Source: Batillaria attramentaria (taxonomy: Eukaryota; Mollusca; Gastropoda; Batillariidae). Taken from it: a stretch of 64,000 nucleotides of DNA. The stretch spans positions 322,501 through 386,500 of the forward strand of contig JACVVK020000295.1 in the NCBI GenBank assembly GCA_018292915.2, in the 5' to 3' direction. Shown here piece by piece: positions 12,854 to 25,429 of this stretch. Positions within the stretch are counted from its first letter, which is position 1. Each line of letters begins with the position of its first letter. A program made the translations under genes and the position numbers. The notes beneath the pieces are model-generated. The model worked only from the letters and a program-made list of their open reading frames with translations, was not told the DNA's origin and made no database searches.

Positions 12854-13016
12854 GGAGCCGGGGTGGACGAATGGTAGAGCGTTGGACTTCTAATGCTCGG
12901 GTCGTGAGTTCGTATCCCGGCTGAGGCCAAATATTTGTGCTGGCTTTTTCATCGTTGCCCCGTCTTTGATATCACCCGTATGTGGTGGAAAAGGACGTTA
13001 AACTCCCAAACACCCC
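12854..13016 (+). repeat. SINE-A, full length
   Basis: Clean copy with TGGACGAATGGTAGAGCG, GTTCGTATCCCGGC, the CTGGCTTTTTCATCGTTGCC body and the AACTCCCAAACACCCCAC end. It is followed by (CT)n. Confidence 0.85.
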
Positions 13017-13027
13017 ACACCCACCCT

Positions 13028-13066
<39 letters not shown>

Positions 13067-13132
13067 TTACTAAACATATCCCAAAATCTGATGGACCATT
13101 TTTGTTGTCTTTTATTGCACACTGAAGTTGGT

Positions 13133-13196
13133 GAGTATGACCCTTTTTTTGTTGTTGTTTTTTTTTTTTTTTTTTTTTTTTGGGGGGGGGGTTTGG

Positions 13197-13235
<39 letters not shown>
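13133..13235. repeat. T-rich/G-rich tract with (TTG)n
   Basis: Poly-T, poly-G and about eleven TTG units in a row. Reading frames across it are artefacts. Confidence 0.85.
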
Positions 13236-13459
13236 TACAGAAAATCTTCAAATCTTCAGAAAGAATACCTTGTATACTTAAAATGTGTTTCGGCCAAAAG
13301 TGCGGTATTTTTATTTACTGCCAATAGTCGTCTCTGACCAACTGATCAATTCAAACCTGTCTGAGGGACTGTGACAAGGTGGTCCTCTTTAAGGTTTCAT
13401 ACTCAGTCATATTCGTTAGCGATACACAGGAGACCAAATGCCTGAAGACATCTGCAGTA

Positions 13460-13632
<173 letters not shown>

Positions 13633-13813
13633 GTAGTAGTAGTATTTTGCACCAGTAGTGGATCGTAGTAGAGTATGTGGTTGGAGGAGAAGGAAATTCC
13701 AACCAATGAAATTTGGGGAAGAATCTGCAAACAAGTGTGATTGGTTATTCCTGATTCATGACAAAGAACACTGTTTTCTGTCTCTGTCGCTGCTGCGCTG
13801 GTGCCATCTTCAG

Positions 13814-13822
13814 ATGTGTCAG
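13814..13822 (+). CDS. 9-nt micro-exon (ATGTGTCAG)
   Basis: The acceptor GGTGCCATCTTCAG follows a pyrimidine-rich stretch (TTTTCTGTCTCTGTCGCTGC) and the donor is GTAAGTTTGT. Multiple of three. Phase 1 gives Val-Ser; phase 0 gives Met-Cys-Gln. Fourth member of the micro-exon series. Confidence 0.5.
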
Positions 13823-13969
13823 GTAAGTTTGTGTCATTTCATCTTGTCTTCTTCTTTTTCTTCTTCTTCTTTTGCAAAGTTCAGCCCAGATAAATTGGAA
13901 AAAAAAAGCAGTAACCACAGTTCTGCATTCCGAAACTTTAATTACTGGGCCGACTCTTTGCACGAAGTC

Positions 13970-14075
13970 ATGGTAATGTGTCCATGAATGTGTGTGATTC
14001 ACGTGAGCGTGCGTGTTCGGTTCAGCTCGCGGCGCTTTGGGCCAAGCTCTTGGGAAAAGCGTCCATTATATTTCA
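13970..14075 (+). repeat. SINE-B fragment
   Basis: GTGTGATTCACGTGAGCGTG and GGTTCAGCTCGCGGCGCTTT match the 3' half of the full SINE-B at 27,062-27,475. Confidence 0.65.
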
Positions 14076-14207
14076 GGTCATTATTTGCATTGATACTGTC
14101 TTCAACATGAATTCTTGCCTCTTTTTGACTTCTGTAAGACTATTTTTCAAGGACAGTCTTGAGTTACGTCTTCTTCTATCCTGCCCTTTCTAATCAGTCT
14201 ACAGTTT

Positions 14208-14257
<50 letters not shown>

Positions 14258-14260
<3 letters not shown>

Positions 14261-14769
14261 CAAGTCCCACATAGAATATGTGTCAACAGTGTGGGATGGT
14301 TCGAGTGAAGTTCATTTGAAGAGGCTGAATTCTTTACACAGGAGAGCTGCAAAATTAATATTACCACTACCAACCTTCTCAACAGATCAAAAACTTAAAG
14401 TGTTAGAAATTCTTCCCCTACAGTGCCACTTTCAATTTAACAAAGGAATGTTTATGTACAAACTCCGCAAAAAGTTAGTTCCGGAATATCTTGCATGTAC
14501 TCTCTCAGAATCCACGTCCATAGACTCTAGGTTAGGACTAACTTTTAAAATCCCCCGTCCCCGCATTGACATGTATAAAAGTAGTTTCGCATTTTCCGGA
14601 ACTTCATTGTGGAATTCTCTTCCTGTCCATGTTAGGCACAGTCGGTCAGCCTCATCGTTTAAAAGCAGCCTCTTCAAATATCTATTAGCCAAACAAATAA
14701 CAAATAATCATAAAAAAGAGGTACCACATGTTTACATAAATATGGACAGACTAGTTCATGCATGTGACA

Positions 14770-14865
<96 letters not shown>

Positions 14866-15004
14866 AAGTTTCTTGTTCCAGGTTTAAGTATGTTCGATCA
14901 TTTGGCTTTTTTGTTTAGTTGTTTGTTCTTCAAAACGGCAAGTTTGGAAATTGGTTGCAAGACCAAAACTTCCACCGTTTTCAAATAAAGTTATTTCAAT
15001 TTCA

Positions 15005-15009
<5 letters not shown>
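14258..15009 (+). mobile_element. 5'-truncated non-LTR retrotransposon
   Basis: The + strand codes the C-terminal end of a non-LTR reverse transcriptase: an HIEYVSTVWDGSSEVHLKRL-like start, LHRRAAKLILPLP, FAFSGTSLWNSLPVHVRHSR and FKSSLFKYLL. The (CT)n directly upstream marks the truncated 5' side. A (GT)n tract at about 14,772-14,862 interrupts the tail, and the element ends AAATAAAGTTATTTCAATTT. Only about the last 150 residues of the polymerase remain, so it is a dead copy. Confidence 0.8.

Positions 15010-15085
<76 letters not shown>
15010..15085. repeat. (CT)n microsatellite
   Basis: Pure CT immediately after the 3' end of the retrotransposon fragment. Confidence 0.95.
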
Positions 15086-15087
<2 letters not shown>

Positions 15088-15874
15088 CTAATTTTGTTTT
15101 GATTTTTGGGGTGAGCGGAGAGCGCTCTCCGATCACAAAAAAATAAGAATTCAATAAAAGAATGAAAATAAAACTCCAAACAAAAAAGGCGATGATTTGG
15201 TCAATGGGAAAAAGAAAGCCACCCACGAAATAAAAGAGAGATACCGTGCAGGCTGCCAGTTAACCGTTCCCAGTTATGTCAACAGCGATTCAAAGCCCTG
15301 AAAGGATTCAATCATTTTGTTTTCAAACGGATTCCCTCTGTGTCCACACACACACACACACTGAACGCCGCCAGCAAAACTGCCGCCCGTGCTAAACACG
15401 CCGAGTGTGTTTTTAACATCCATAGGGAAGCCAATATATCAAGATTGAAATCAATTGAGCCTTCGGAGGGCAACGTAATATTTGTACAGGCTTTTTTTTT
15501 CTTTTTTGCTTTTTTTTTTTTTTTTTTTTGCTGCAGCAGCGAAAATGAGTGTGTATCAACTGTTTGATTGCTAAAAGGTGGAGGTTGGGGAAGGGGGGGG
15601 GGGTAGGAGGAGGAATGAAGCGGGAGAAGAGGGGGGGGAGGGGGTGGAGATGGAGGATGAATGCCCTTTTGCCTTATTTCGCCGCGAGCATCGCTATTCA
15701 GAATTATGAATTTTCGTATTGTGCGTGAGGTTCTGCGCAATGCTTGAAGAGGGTATCAGTTTTTAGGTTGATTTACTACGGGATTTGACAACTTGTCTCG
15801 TGGCGACAGGGGGAGGTGGAAGGGTGTGTGTGGGGGGGGGGGATCTGCTATGACTAGAAGAAGTGAATTTCACA
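15086..15874. other. no gene; T-rich and G-rich tracts
   Basis: Contains poly-T at about 15,490-15,530 and G-rich sequence at about 15,590-15,650 and 15,810-15,842. No feature supported. Confidence 0.5.
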
Positions 15875-16375
15875 TCATAATAATAATGAGGATGTCTGGC
15901 GCCCAACCTCCTGCTGGAGCTCTAGGCACCTCACAATATTAAATAATACATACACATGAGATACACATGAAATACATGTCACATTACATTCACATGAAAT
16001 ACACGTCACATACACGTTACATACACATAGCCATGATACATCCTAACACGACATCGTAAAATGACAATGATGGTGACAGTGTTGGTAAGAAGTTAGTCTG
16101 TATAACACAGCCGGAAGAAATGGATTTCAAGGCGGTTTTAAAAGAGTCCGTTGCCTCTGCATGGCGTACATGGTAAGGCAGGCTGTTCCAAATGACTGGA
16201 CCGTGGTAGAGCAACGCTCGCTGACCTAGTGTTTTCGATTTAACCTGTGGAATGCGTAAGATGCGGGTGTCAGCGGAGGACCTGAGGTGTGCACAGCTGC
16301 AGCAGAGAGGAAAGCTATGAAGGACAGGAGGCAGTGATGCAGTTACATCCACCAGCTCTTATCTTTCCAGCGTAT
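15875..16375 (-). mobile_element. non-LTR retrotransposon 3' fragment
   Basis: Minus-strand translation contains ADTRILRIPQVKSKTLGQRA and HGPVIWNSLPYHVRHAEATD followed by SFKTALKS, the usual C-terminal motif order of non-LTR reverse transcriptases. The 3' end near 15,880 carries ATAATAATGAGGATGTCTGG on the + strand. Confidence 0.75.
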
Positions 16376-16787
16376 AATAATAAAGCCCGGACTTCGTTTC
16401 GGCCATGGACATTTTATCCCAACGTTGAGCCAACACTGACCTAGATACAGACCTCCAATGTTATGACTTGACACATCTAGATCTGAAACGGAGAAAATTC
16501 AAAGTTCTCCTCCTCATCCTTGTATTATGCGCGTAACGTGTATTCTTCTGTTGGATTGACGCCAGCATTTGAGATGCTGTTGGTCTTTCAACGTTGCTAT
16601 ATACGGCACTGGTGCGCAGTCATTACCTAAAATTCACACAAAGAAACAAACAAACAAAAAACACACACACAGCAACAACAATAAAACATACAGTATATAT
16701 AGATTCGGTCCCCACCTTAAAAAGTGTAGTCAAAACACACTCGTTCTCAGCCCAACAGCAGTAAGATGCGATATTGACAGAACTCGA

Positions 16788-17037
<250 letters not shown>

Positions 17038-17469
17038 CTCCCAAATCCCGCAGGTAGTGATCTAACATAATGCCGGGGTTGCGGCCAAACGCCGACTACA
17101 AGAATTTGAATTTACATCCGCACAGCCTGCACGCGGCAATGTATCGCAACCAGACCTCTACTAATCACTTAGATAATAATAAAACTATTTCGAACGGACA
17201 TGCGCACTGGCTCACACAAGCGCAACAGTTGACAAAACATCACCTGGCTTCTCTGAAGCCTAGCATTCTCGGAGTATGCAACGTAATTGCCGCTAAGAAT
17301 TGTCGAGGTTGAAGAACATGGGTGATTTATTGCCTTGAAAAGACACACAACCGTCGACCTTTAATGGATTCATTCCACTGGTTTTTACGCCTGTTTTTGA
17401 ATTTGCGATTTCGAAATTAGCGGGTCGAAGACTGCACGCGCAACACTACGTAGGCGTCGATCGGTATCG

Positions 17470-18767
<1,298 letters not shown>

Positions 18768-18850
<83 letters not shown>
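18768..18850. repeat. (CA)n microsatellite
   Basis: Uninterrupted CA of about 80 nt. Confidence 0.95.
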
Positions 18851-18853
<3 letters not shown>

Positions 18854-18992
18854 GTTCTTGGTACATGTATCTCACGATTTTGCGCATATGTAAGCACTTT
18901 TTATTGTTAAACTTTCGTTATACATGATTGTCTGTGATGCATCTGGCCGTATTAAAGAGTAACAATTATCATTTTTCTCTTTTTCCATACAG

Positions 18993-19004
18993 GCATACAG
19001 TCGA
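18993..19004 (+). CDS. 12-nt micro-exon (GCATACAGTCGA)
   Basis: A very strong pyrimidine tract (TTTTTCTCTTTTTCC) ends ATACAG and the donor is GTAAGTATG. Multiple of three. Phase 1 gives Ile-Gln-Ser; phase 0 gives Ala-Tyr-Ser-Arg. An internal CAG at 18,998-19,000 offers an alternative acceptor leaving only four bases, which I think unlikely. Confidence 0.6.
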
Positions 19005-19494
19005 GTAAGTATGCAGTAAGAAGGGAAAAAAAACCTTCATGTGGAAATAGAATTTTCCTGTTTGTCTGTCTGTCAGTCTCTCTTCATTTCTATGTTTTGT
19101 TCAGGAAAAGTTAGGTTTTCTTTGATTTTTTTTATCACGTGAATTTTTTTTTAACTGGCATTTATTTAAAGCCCGAATTCTGTTTGTTCGTTATGCTTGA
19201 GTGATTACAGAATTTTTCTGTCCCTATAAGCCTGACGAAGTGGGCAAAAGGTTTTCACGCCACCGAGCATTGAAGTATTACACGGGAAATTTTGTCCTGA
19301 GAAGTTGATTATTTCACGCCTGAACTAGATGTGGGTTGCTGCTGCTGCTGTTGTGCTGGTGGTGTTGGTGGTGGCGGTGGTGTGGCAGTGTTGCTGTTGT
19401 TGTTGTTGTTGTTGTTGTATCGTCATCAGGACGTTTTCGATACGGAAGAAAGATCAACTGATTAATTCTCTGTTTCTCTTTTTTATTCTAACAG

Positions 19495-19509
19495 AACTGT
19501 CCAGGAGGG
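19495..19509 (+). CDS. 15-nt micro-exon (AACTGTCCAGGAGGG)
   Basis: Preceded by CTGTTTCTCTTTTTTATTCT and AACAG, followed by GTAAGTTTCA; both sites are near perfect. Multiple of three. Phase 1 gives Leu-Ser-Arg-Arg; phase 0 gives Asn-Cys-Pro-Gly-Gly. It lies only 490 nt from the 12-nt micro-exon, the tightest spacing in the series. Confidence 0.62.
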
Positions 19510-19589
19510 GTAAGTTTCACGTTGCTCGCTAGTTTTGTCAGAGGTTGTTGTTGTTGTGGTTGTGGTTGTTGTTGTTTTGTCAGAGGTGG

Positions 19590-20307
<718 letters not shown>

Positions 20308-20484
20308 ATGGGTGGGTGGGTGTTTGGGAGTTTAACGTCCTTTTTCCACCACGTATGGGGGGATATCGAAGACGGGGCAACGATAAAAAGGCCAGCATAA
20401 ATATTTGGCCCCAGCCTGGATTCGAACTCACGACTCGAGCATTGAAAGTTTAACGCTCTACCATTCGGCTATCCCGGTTTCCCG
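20308..20484 (-). repeat. SINE-A, full length
   Basis: Reverse copy: GTTTGGGAGTTTAACGTCCT tail first, then TTTGGCCCCAGCC, GGATTCGAACTCACGA (B box) and GCTCTACCATTCGGCTATCC (A box). Confidence 0.85.
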
Positions 20485-20659
20485 CTTTCTGGCGATGGAA
20501 AGGGGGTTTTTCTTTTCTTTTCTTTTTGTGCGGGTTAACATCAACAAAATGACAAAGAGGAACACAGCACGCGCAATACTTCTTTGTCTTTTTTTTTTTT
20601 TGCGTTAGCTAATGGAACGAGGCTTTTCTTTGACTCTTCTTTGCTTTGCAAACTTTATC

Positions 20660-20780
20660 AAGTCAAAGTCAAAAGTCAAAGTCTTTTATTTCTCCTGGGC
20701 TATTTGGGGAATTGAAAGAAAAACAAAAACAGAACAAAAAATAAACATACAATAACCATCAAATTTCTTAGAGTGGTATA
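20660..20780 (-). mobile_element. non-LTR element 3' tail
   Basis: A (AAGTCA)-like repeat precedes GTCTTTTATTTCTCCTGGGC. On the minus strand this is an AATAAA-like end with a short repeat tail. Confidence 0.35.
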
Positions 20781-20788
20781 ACACAACA

Positions 20789-20902
20789 GGGCCCGTATGT
20801 AATACTCGAGGTTAGGGCTTTTAGCCTTGGGCTAGAGTCTAACCTCGAACTACACCCGTAGCCGTGGATTAAATTAACCTCGACTTTTACATACGGGCCC
20901 TG
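20789..20902. mobile_element. minimal TIR element, GGGCCCGTATGTAA family, copy 3
   Basis: Bounded by CAGGGCCCGTATGTAA and its exact complement TTACATACGGGCCCTG, with only about 80 nt inside. The two sub-terminal portions of the longer copies are joined and the middle is missing, so this is an internally deleted form. Confidence 0.8.
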
Positions 20903-22395
20903 AAGAACAGTAGTTCACACACACCTTTTATCCTACTAATAAGCTAAATAAGACACAACCAACAAGACAAAACCCAAATAACATTGAACAATCAACACGC
21001 ATCAACAAAATAACAAAGAGGAACATCAACAGTAGGCAGTACCGCTTTGCTGTGTGACATCAGCTGATGGAGAAAAAAAAGTTTTTCTTTGTCTTTTTTC
21101 TTGTTTTGCAGATTTTAACATCAACACTATAACAAAGATGAACATTGATAGTACGCAGTACTTCTTTGCATGCCTTGTGACGTCAGGTTTTTAAGTTGTT
21201 TCTCTATAGAGAAACAACTTTATGAGACGGGGCAGATTTTGCTACGCGCAGCAGCAAGTTTCAGTGATACAAAACAAGACGGTGACGTTTCTCCACACAA
21301 TACTTACTTTCACGCACACAGTGACGTAACGAAATCTCCGCCATAGACACCTTACGTGCACACTATGCTGCTGCGTTCTTTTTGGCGGGAGTTGTGAGAC
21401 GTGTGTGTGTGTGTGTGTGTGTGGACGGATGTAATGATGGCTATCGACTGCTAAACCACCTCGCCGGATGGCTTTTTACTTTGAGATAAAATGGGCAGTC
21501 ATATTCTCCAGAGCTACCTTTCACGATTTTTATCCTGCCGCATTTTGAGAACAGTTATCGCCGATTTTAAAAAAATCGGTCATGTTACGAATTTTTTCGA
21601 AAAAAATGTTCAAATGGCTTCATTTTCTGAAATTGGGAAGATCATCCAATTATACTGCCTGTTTTCGTAGCACAGCTCTGTAGCTCTGACAGGTTTTGTG
21701 TAAGAAAAATATTTCCGAGGTAGGGGTGGTTTGCATATAAGGCCAAATATCTATGAAAAGACTCCTTCAAATTACTCATCATTCCGGTATTTTTGTCACT
21801 TGTGACAACTGCACATATGACACGAACTATTGCACTATTATAGCTTTAGTATTAAGAATAACAGAGCTTTTAGATAAACACATTTTTTCACGTTTCTGCG
21901 AGAAGCGCCGGTCAAAAAAGTTCCAATTTTGCAATTTCGTAAGTACAATCCAAGGCACTTTAAGTCCACGTTTCATCAGCTCTCTAGATCTTCCAGATTT
22001 TATGTCAAAATTAATTCAGTCCCGGAAGTCACAAAAGCAACAAGGAAATCACAAGATATGAAATAGTATCATCTGTCAGACGAGCAGCGTGAGGCTGACG
22101 GCAAATGTTTGGTTCACAGACAAAATCTGCAAGTATCGTCACTGCTTCCGACATTTCATCAGCCCTTTACATCTTCCAGATTTCATGTGAAAAATAATTC
22201 AGTCGGAGAAGTCACAAAGCCAATAGGGAAATCACAGGACATAAACAAGCATCCTCAGACGATCTCAGTGCTAGAGGCTGACGCCAAAAGTTTAGTTCAC
22301 GGAATTGACGTCATCTCTCTCTCTCTGTATGACGACCTGCCTGAGGCTGACGTCAAATGTTTAGTTCACGGAACTGACGTCTCTCTCTCTCTCTC
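20903..22395. repeat. palindrome and tandem block region
   Basis: Includes a perfect 28-bp palindrome at 21,193-21,220, a short (GT)n at about 21,402-21,421, and a direct duplication (21,957-22,143 and 22,144-22,330) sharing CATCTTCCAGATTT-like and GAGGCTGACG-like landmarks. No coding sequence is supported. Confidence 0.55.
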
Positions 22396-22574
22396 TCTGG
22401 GGAGCCAGGGTGGCCGAATGGTAGCGCGTTGGACTTTCAATGCTTGGGCCGAGAGTTCGATTCCCGGCCGCTGGGGCCAAATATTTGTGCTGGCCTTTTT
22501 CTCGTTGCCCCGTCTTTGATATCACCCTTATGTGGTGGAAAAGAGCGTTAAACTCCTAAACACCCACCTACCCA
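22396..22574 (+). repeat. SINE-A, full length
   Basis: GGGTGGCCGAATGGTAGCGC head, GAGAGTTCGATTCCCGGCC B-box region, standard body and AACTCCTAAACACCCACC end. Confidence 0.85.
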
Positions 22575-23049
22575 CCCTCTCCCTCTGCCTCTCTCTCTCT
22601 CTCCCTTCTTCCCACACCCGGCCCCACCCCCAGTCACGTGGCTAATCGGTCGAGGTCGTAGAGGATCTAGTGTCATCGGTAGAACTTGGAGAGGGGAGAA
22701 CCGGCAACAATAACAACAAAACAGACAAAATAAAATGAAGTTTGGAGAAACAACTTTGTAGGACGGGGCCGTTCCTCCTTGTTATGTTGTTTCCATAGTA
22801 ATGGAAACAACATAATAGGACGGGCTAAAATTTCCACGTTCATAGGCAAGCATCTGTGGTACAAACGCACGTCACTGCCGATCTCCCGCAGAGACGATTT
22901 TGCAAGTGTAACTCTGACAATGACGTAAGAAAACTTGCGTCATCGATGCTGACGCGTATGGTGTTCCGAACGCACTTCTCCTCCTCAGTGAGTGCCGTCT
23001 GTGCGGATGTGTGTGCGTGTGTGCGTGTGTGCGTGTGTGAATTGTGTCC
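22575..23049. other. repeat-like DNA with a hairpin
   Basis: A 15-bp-arm palindrome with a 4-nt loop lies at 22,782-22,815, followed by AGGACGGG, a motif also found after the 21.2-kb palindrome and at 22,760. A reverse-complement CAC-rich open frame at 22,872-23,075 is low complexity. Confidence 0.5.
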
Positions 23050-23630
23050 AGGCCCGTTTCTTGGAAAATACTCAACCGAATGGCTTCAAATTTGGGGTAT
23101 CCAAATATATCAAAATGTTACATTAGATGATTCAAGCGTGTGATGATTGCTTACGTGATTTGGGAGTTATCGCCCTTTTGAGACAAGTTGGTTGTCTTTC
23201 GTGTACAGGCGTAATATTTATTTAAATCACTCAATTTTTTGGCAGTAGATAGCTTGAATACGGACTCTGAACAGAGTTACTACTAGAAAATGGTCGCTCT
23301 TATAGTTTTCATGTAAACCGAGCCTGAGTTGACATTGCATGTGAACCCAGTTCAGATGCCTATTTCTCCGAAAATACTGAACCGATCGATTTCAAATTTG
23401 GGGTTTCTTAATAAATCAAGATTGTTGAATAGAAGGCCCGATCCAGGTACGATTGCACACATGATTTGCGAGTTATTGCCCTTTTCAGAAAAAGTGGCTT
23501 TCTGGCGTTTAAAGGCGTAATATTTACCTAAACCACTCCATTTTTTGGACATAGATAGCATGAATACGGACTCTCAACTAAGTGAATTTTGAAGGTTGTC
23601 GCTTTTATACTTTTGGCGTAAGCCGTACCT
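23050..23630. repeat. two direct copies of a ~300-bp unit
   Basis: Units starting near 23,050 and 23,351 share TTCAAATTTGGGGT, a GAGTTATTGCCCTTTT-like block, GGCGTAATATTTA and GAATACGGACTCT in the same order. Neither unit codes for protein. Confidence 0.75.
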
Positions 23631-24069
23631 GATGAAAGTGCTGGTGAACACACTTTAGATCTCAAAATCGCTCCTACTATACATAGAAAATGAGCCTGGG
23701 GTGCCATAAAAAATATACAAAAAAATTATAAAAATTCACTGCAGCCGTTTTCGTCAGTTGATTCGAAAATTTGTACTCGAAGCACATTTCCTTTACACAA
23801 GCCACACGCCTCACAAACATCGCAGAAAAGGCACACGCGCACTGACGCAAAACTGTATCAGCGTCAGTTTGCCGACGTCATGTTTGATTGACGTGGGGGT
23901 GTGTCGTCACTTTTCGGAAGTTCTCTATTTGTAGACGGGGAAAGCGGGAGTTTCATTGATGTAGTGAGCTTTGTTTTTCCCACTGACTCTCACTCAATAG
24001 CATAGTAGAGTCAGAGAACACCACATAGGTCTCAATGGAGCACATGCACAAACGCGGCTCGCGCAAGTC

Positions 24070-24102
<33 letters not shown>

Positions 24103-24426
24103 GCGCGCGTATGTCTGTGTGTGTCTGTGTGTGCGCGCGCGCAGCAGACATAACACATAGTGAAAAAAACGTTCGCCGCGCAGACTTGTCTGTTAAACAC
24201 ATTGAGCCGGTATAAATTCGATCTTTACGCTGCGCAGCAGCAACACTTCAATTTTCATGGGGCTGCTTTCATTGCAAGAATTGTATCCGAGTCAAAGTTA
24301 TTACGTCAAATGTATTATGCGTCATCCCAATGGAGAAAACGTCATAGATTTCAAAGAAAACAACTTGACGTCTCTCTTCCAAAACCAAGATTGGTCTGAC
24401 AAGCCCGGTCAGTTGTTTCCATTCAG
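23631..24426. other. no gene seen
   Basis: Contains a (GTGC)n/(GC)n tract at about 24,070-24,140. Other sequence is unassigned. Confidence 0.45.
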
Positions 24427-24450
24427 AGAGAGAGAGAGAGAGAGAGAGTG

Positions 24451-24524
<74 letters not shown>
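24427..24524. repeat. (GA)n then (GT)n microsatellite
   Basis: About 22 nt of GA, a short spacer, then about 70 nt of GT. Confidence 0.95.
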
Positions 24525-24526
<2 letters not shown>

Positions 24527-24682
24527 TCCCGAATACATGGCATTACAAAAGAACGACCGTGACGACAGCAGGTGATTAAATGGAAACAACATATTGGGCT
24601 GGTCAGTGGCCATCTTGTTTGTTTTTTTTAAATTGGTGAAATTCTTTGTGTAACTTCACTCTTTTTCTGTTTTGTTTCACAG

Positions 24683-24706
24683 CTTCGAAAAAGGTTTACA
24701 TCACTG
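24683..24706 (+). CDS. 24-nt micro-exon
   Basis: Acceptor CTTTTTCTGTTTTGTTTCAC-AG, donor GTAAGTGTTG, both near consensus. In phase 1 it codes SKKVYIT between split codons and fuses to the preceding 15-nt exon to give LSRRASKK, which contains a basophilic-kinase type RRxS site. In phase 0 it codes LRKRFTSL. It is the longest and last of the six symmetric micro-exons, 467 nt before the next exon. Confidence 0.62.
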
Positions 24707-24724
24707 GTAAGTGTTGTCTATGTG

Positions 24725-25130
24725 CGGTGTGTAGGTGGGTGTGCGCACGTGTGTGCGTGTGTGTGAAAGAGACAGACAGACAGACAGACAGACAGAATCA
24801 ATGAATCAATGAAACAATGAAACCCCATTTTACAACGGTACAGGCAGTTGACGTCAGATAGTCAGTTTTCATACCTGCCGTTGCTAAAAAAAATACTATT
24901 AAAACTTATTTAAAAAAAATTTAAAATTAAAAATTATAAAAAAAAAACCTTATAAAACAAGAAAAAAAATAAGAGACAGACAGACACAGACACAGATCGA
25001 GAGACAGACAGACAGAGACAGAGACAGACAGACAGAATTTATGTATCAATGTCTGCATTAATGGCGATGAAGATGAACTCCCGTATGCCTTCCCCTGAGC
25101 TAACCCAGAAAGACAGCAAGACCGCAATGC
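24725..25130. repeat. (GACA)n and A-rich intron
   Basis: GACAGACA runs at about 24,770-24,795 and 24,975-25,035 flank an A/T-rich patch. No coding signal on the + strand; the minus-strand frame here is a repeat product. Confidence 0.7.
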
Positions 25131-25173
25131 TTTCAAAGTTTTCAAATTGAAAACAAATTGTTCATGTCCTCAG

Positions 25174-25407
25174 CAGAAAGGGTCAGAAGAAGCCATGGCG
25201 GGAGAAACGCAAGCAAGAGAGGACCTGCGGTCATTGTCCGGACTATTAGCCTCTTTCCGACAGAAGATGGCAGACAGGGGAGACGACTACGATGGCAGAC
25301 GACAGCGGCGGTTGCCGTCCTTGATGCGGTCAGCTTTACTCAACGCTTTACGGGAACGGGCCGACTTGATGCGCCCACGCCGATAATGTCCACCAGCGTG
25401 ACGAGCG
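25174..25407 (+). CDS. 234-nt exon of the micro-exon gene
   Basis: The acceptor is a NAGNAG pair (TGTCCTCAGCAG), so the exon can start at 25,174 or 25,177. The proposed donor is GAGCG|GTAGGT, weaker than the micro-exon donors. Entering in phase 1 the exon is open throughout, rich in RNY codons, and reads ERVRRSHGGRNASKRGPAVI and later DAPTPIMSTSVTSG. It leaves in phase 1, matching the entry phase of the exon at 28,534. Entering in phase 0 it is also open, reads EDLRSLSGLLASFRQKMADR and ALLNALRERADLMRPRR, and stops at TAA 25,384-25,386. No domain is recognisable in either reading. Phase 1 resembles a basic, Ser/Thr-rich cytoplasmic tail; phase 0 resembles a dibasic-rich secreted precursor. I favour phase 1. 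Confidence 0.55.
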
Positions 25408-25429
25408 GTAGGTAGGCTTCGTCGTGTTC

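Noticed and set aside
13128..13134. 3-nt micro-exon TTG before GTGAGT
   Set aside because: The acceptor would be AAG and the exon three bases; too little to distinguish from chance.
14076..14132. Exon between ATATTTCAG and GTAAGA
   Set aside because: The acceptor belongs to a SINE-B fragment.
17070..17312. 80-codon open frame on +
   Set aside because: Fairly natural composition, but no splice signals or homology that I can recognise.
22890..22922. 33-nt symmetric exon candidate before GTAAGA
   Set aside because: Stop codon in phase 1, and the site is within repeat-like DNA with palindromes.
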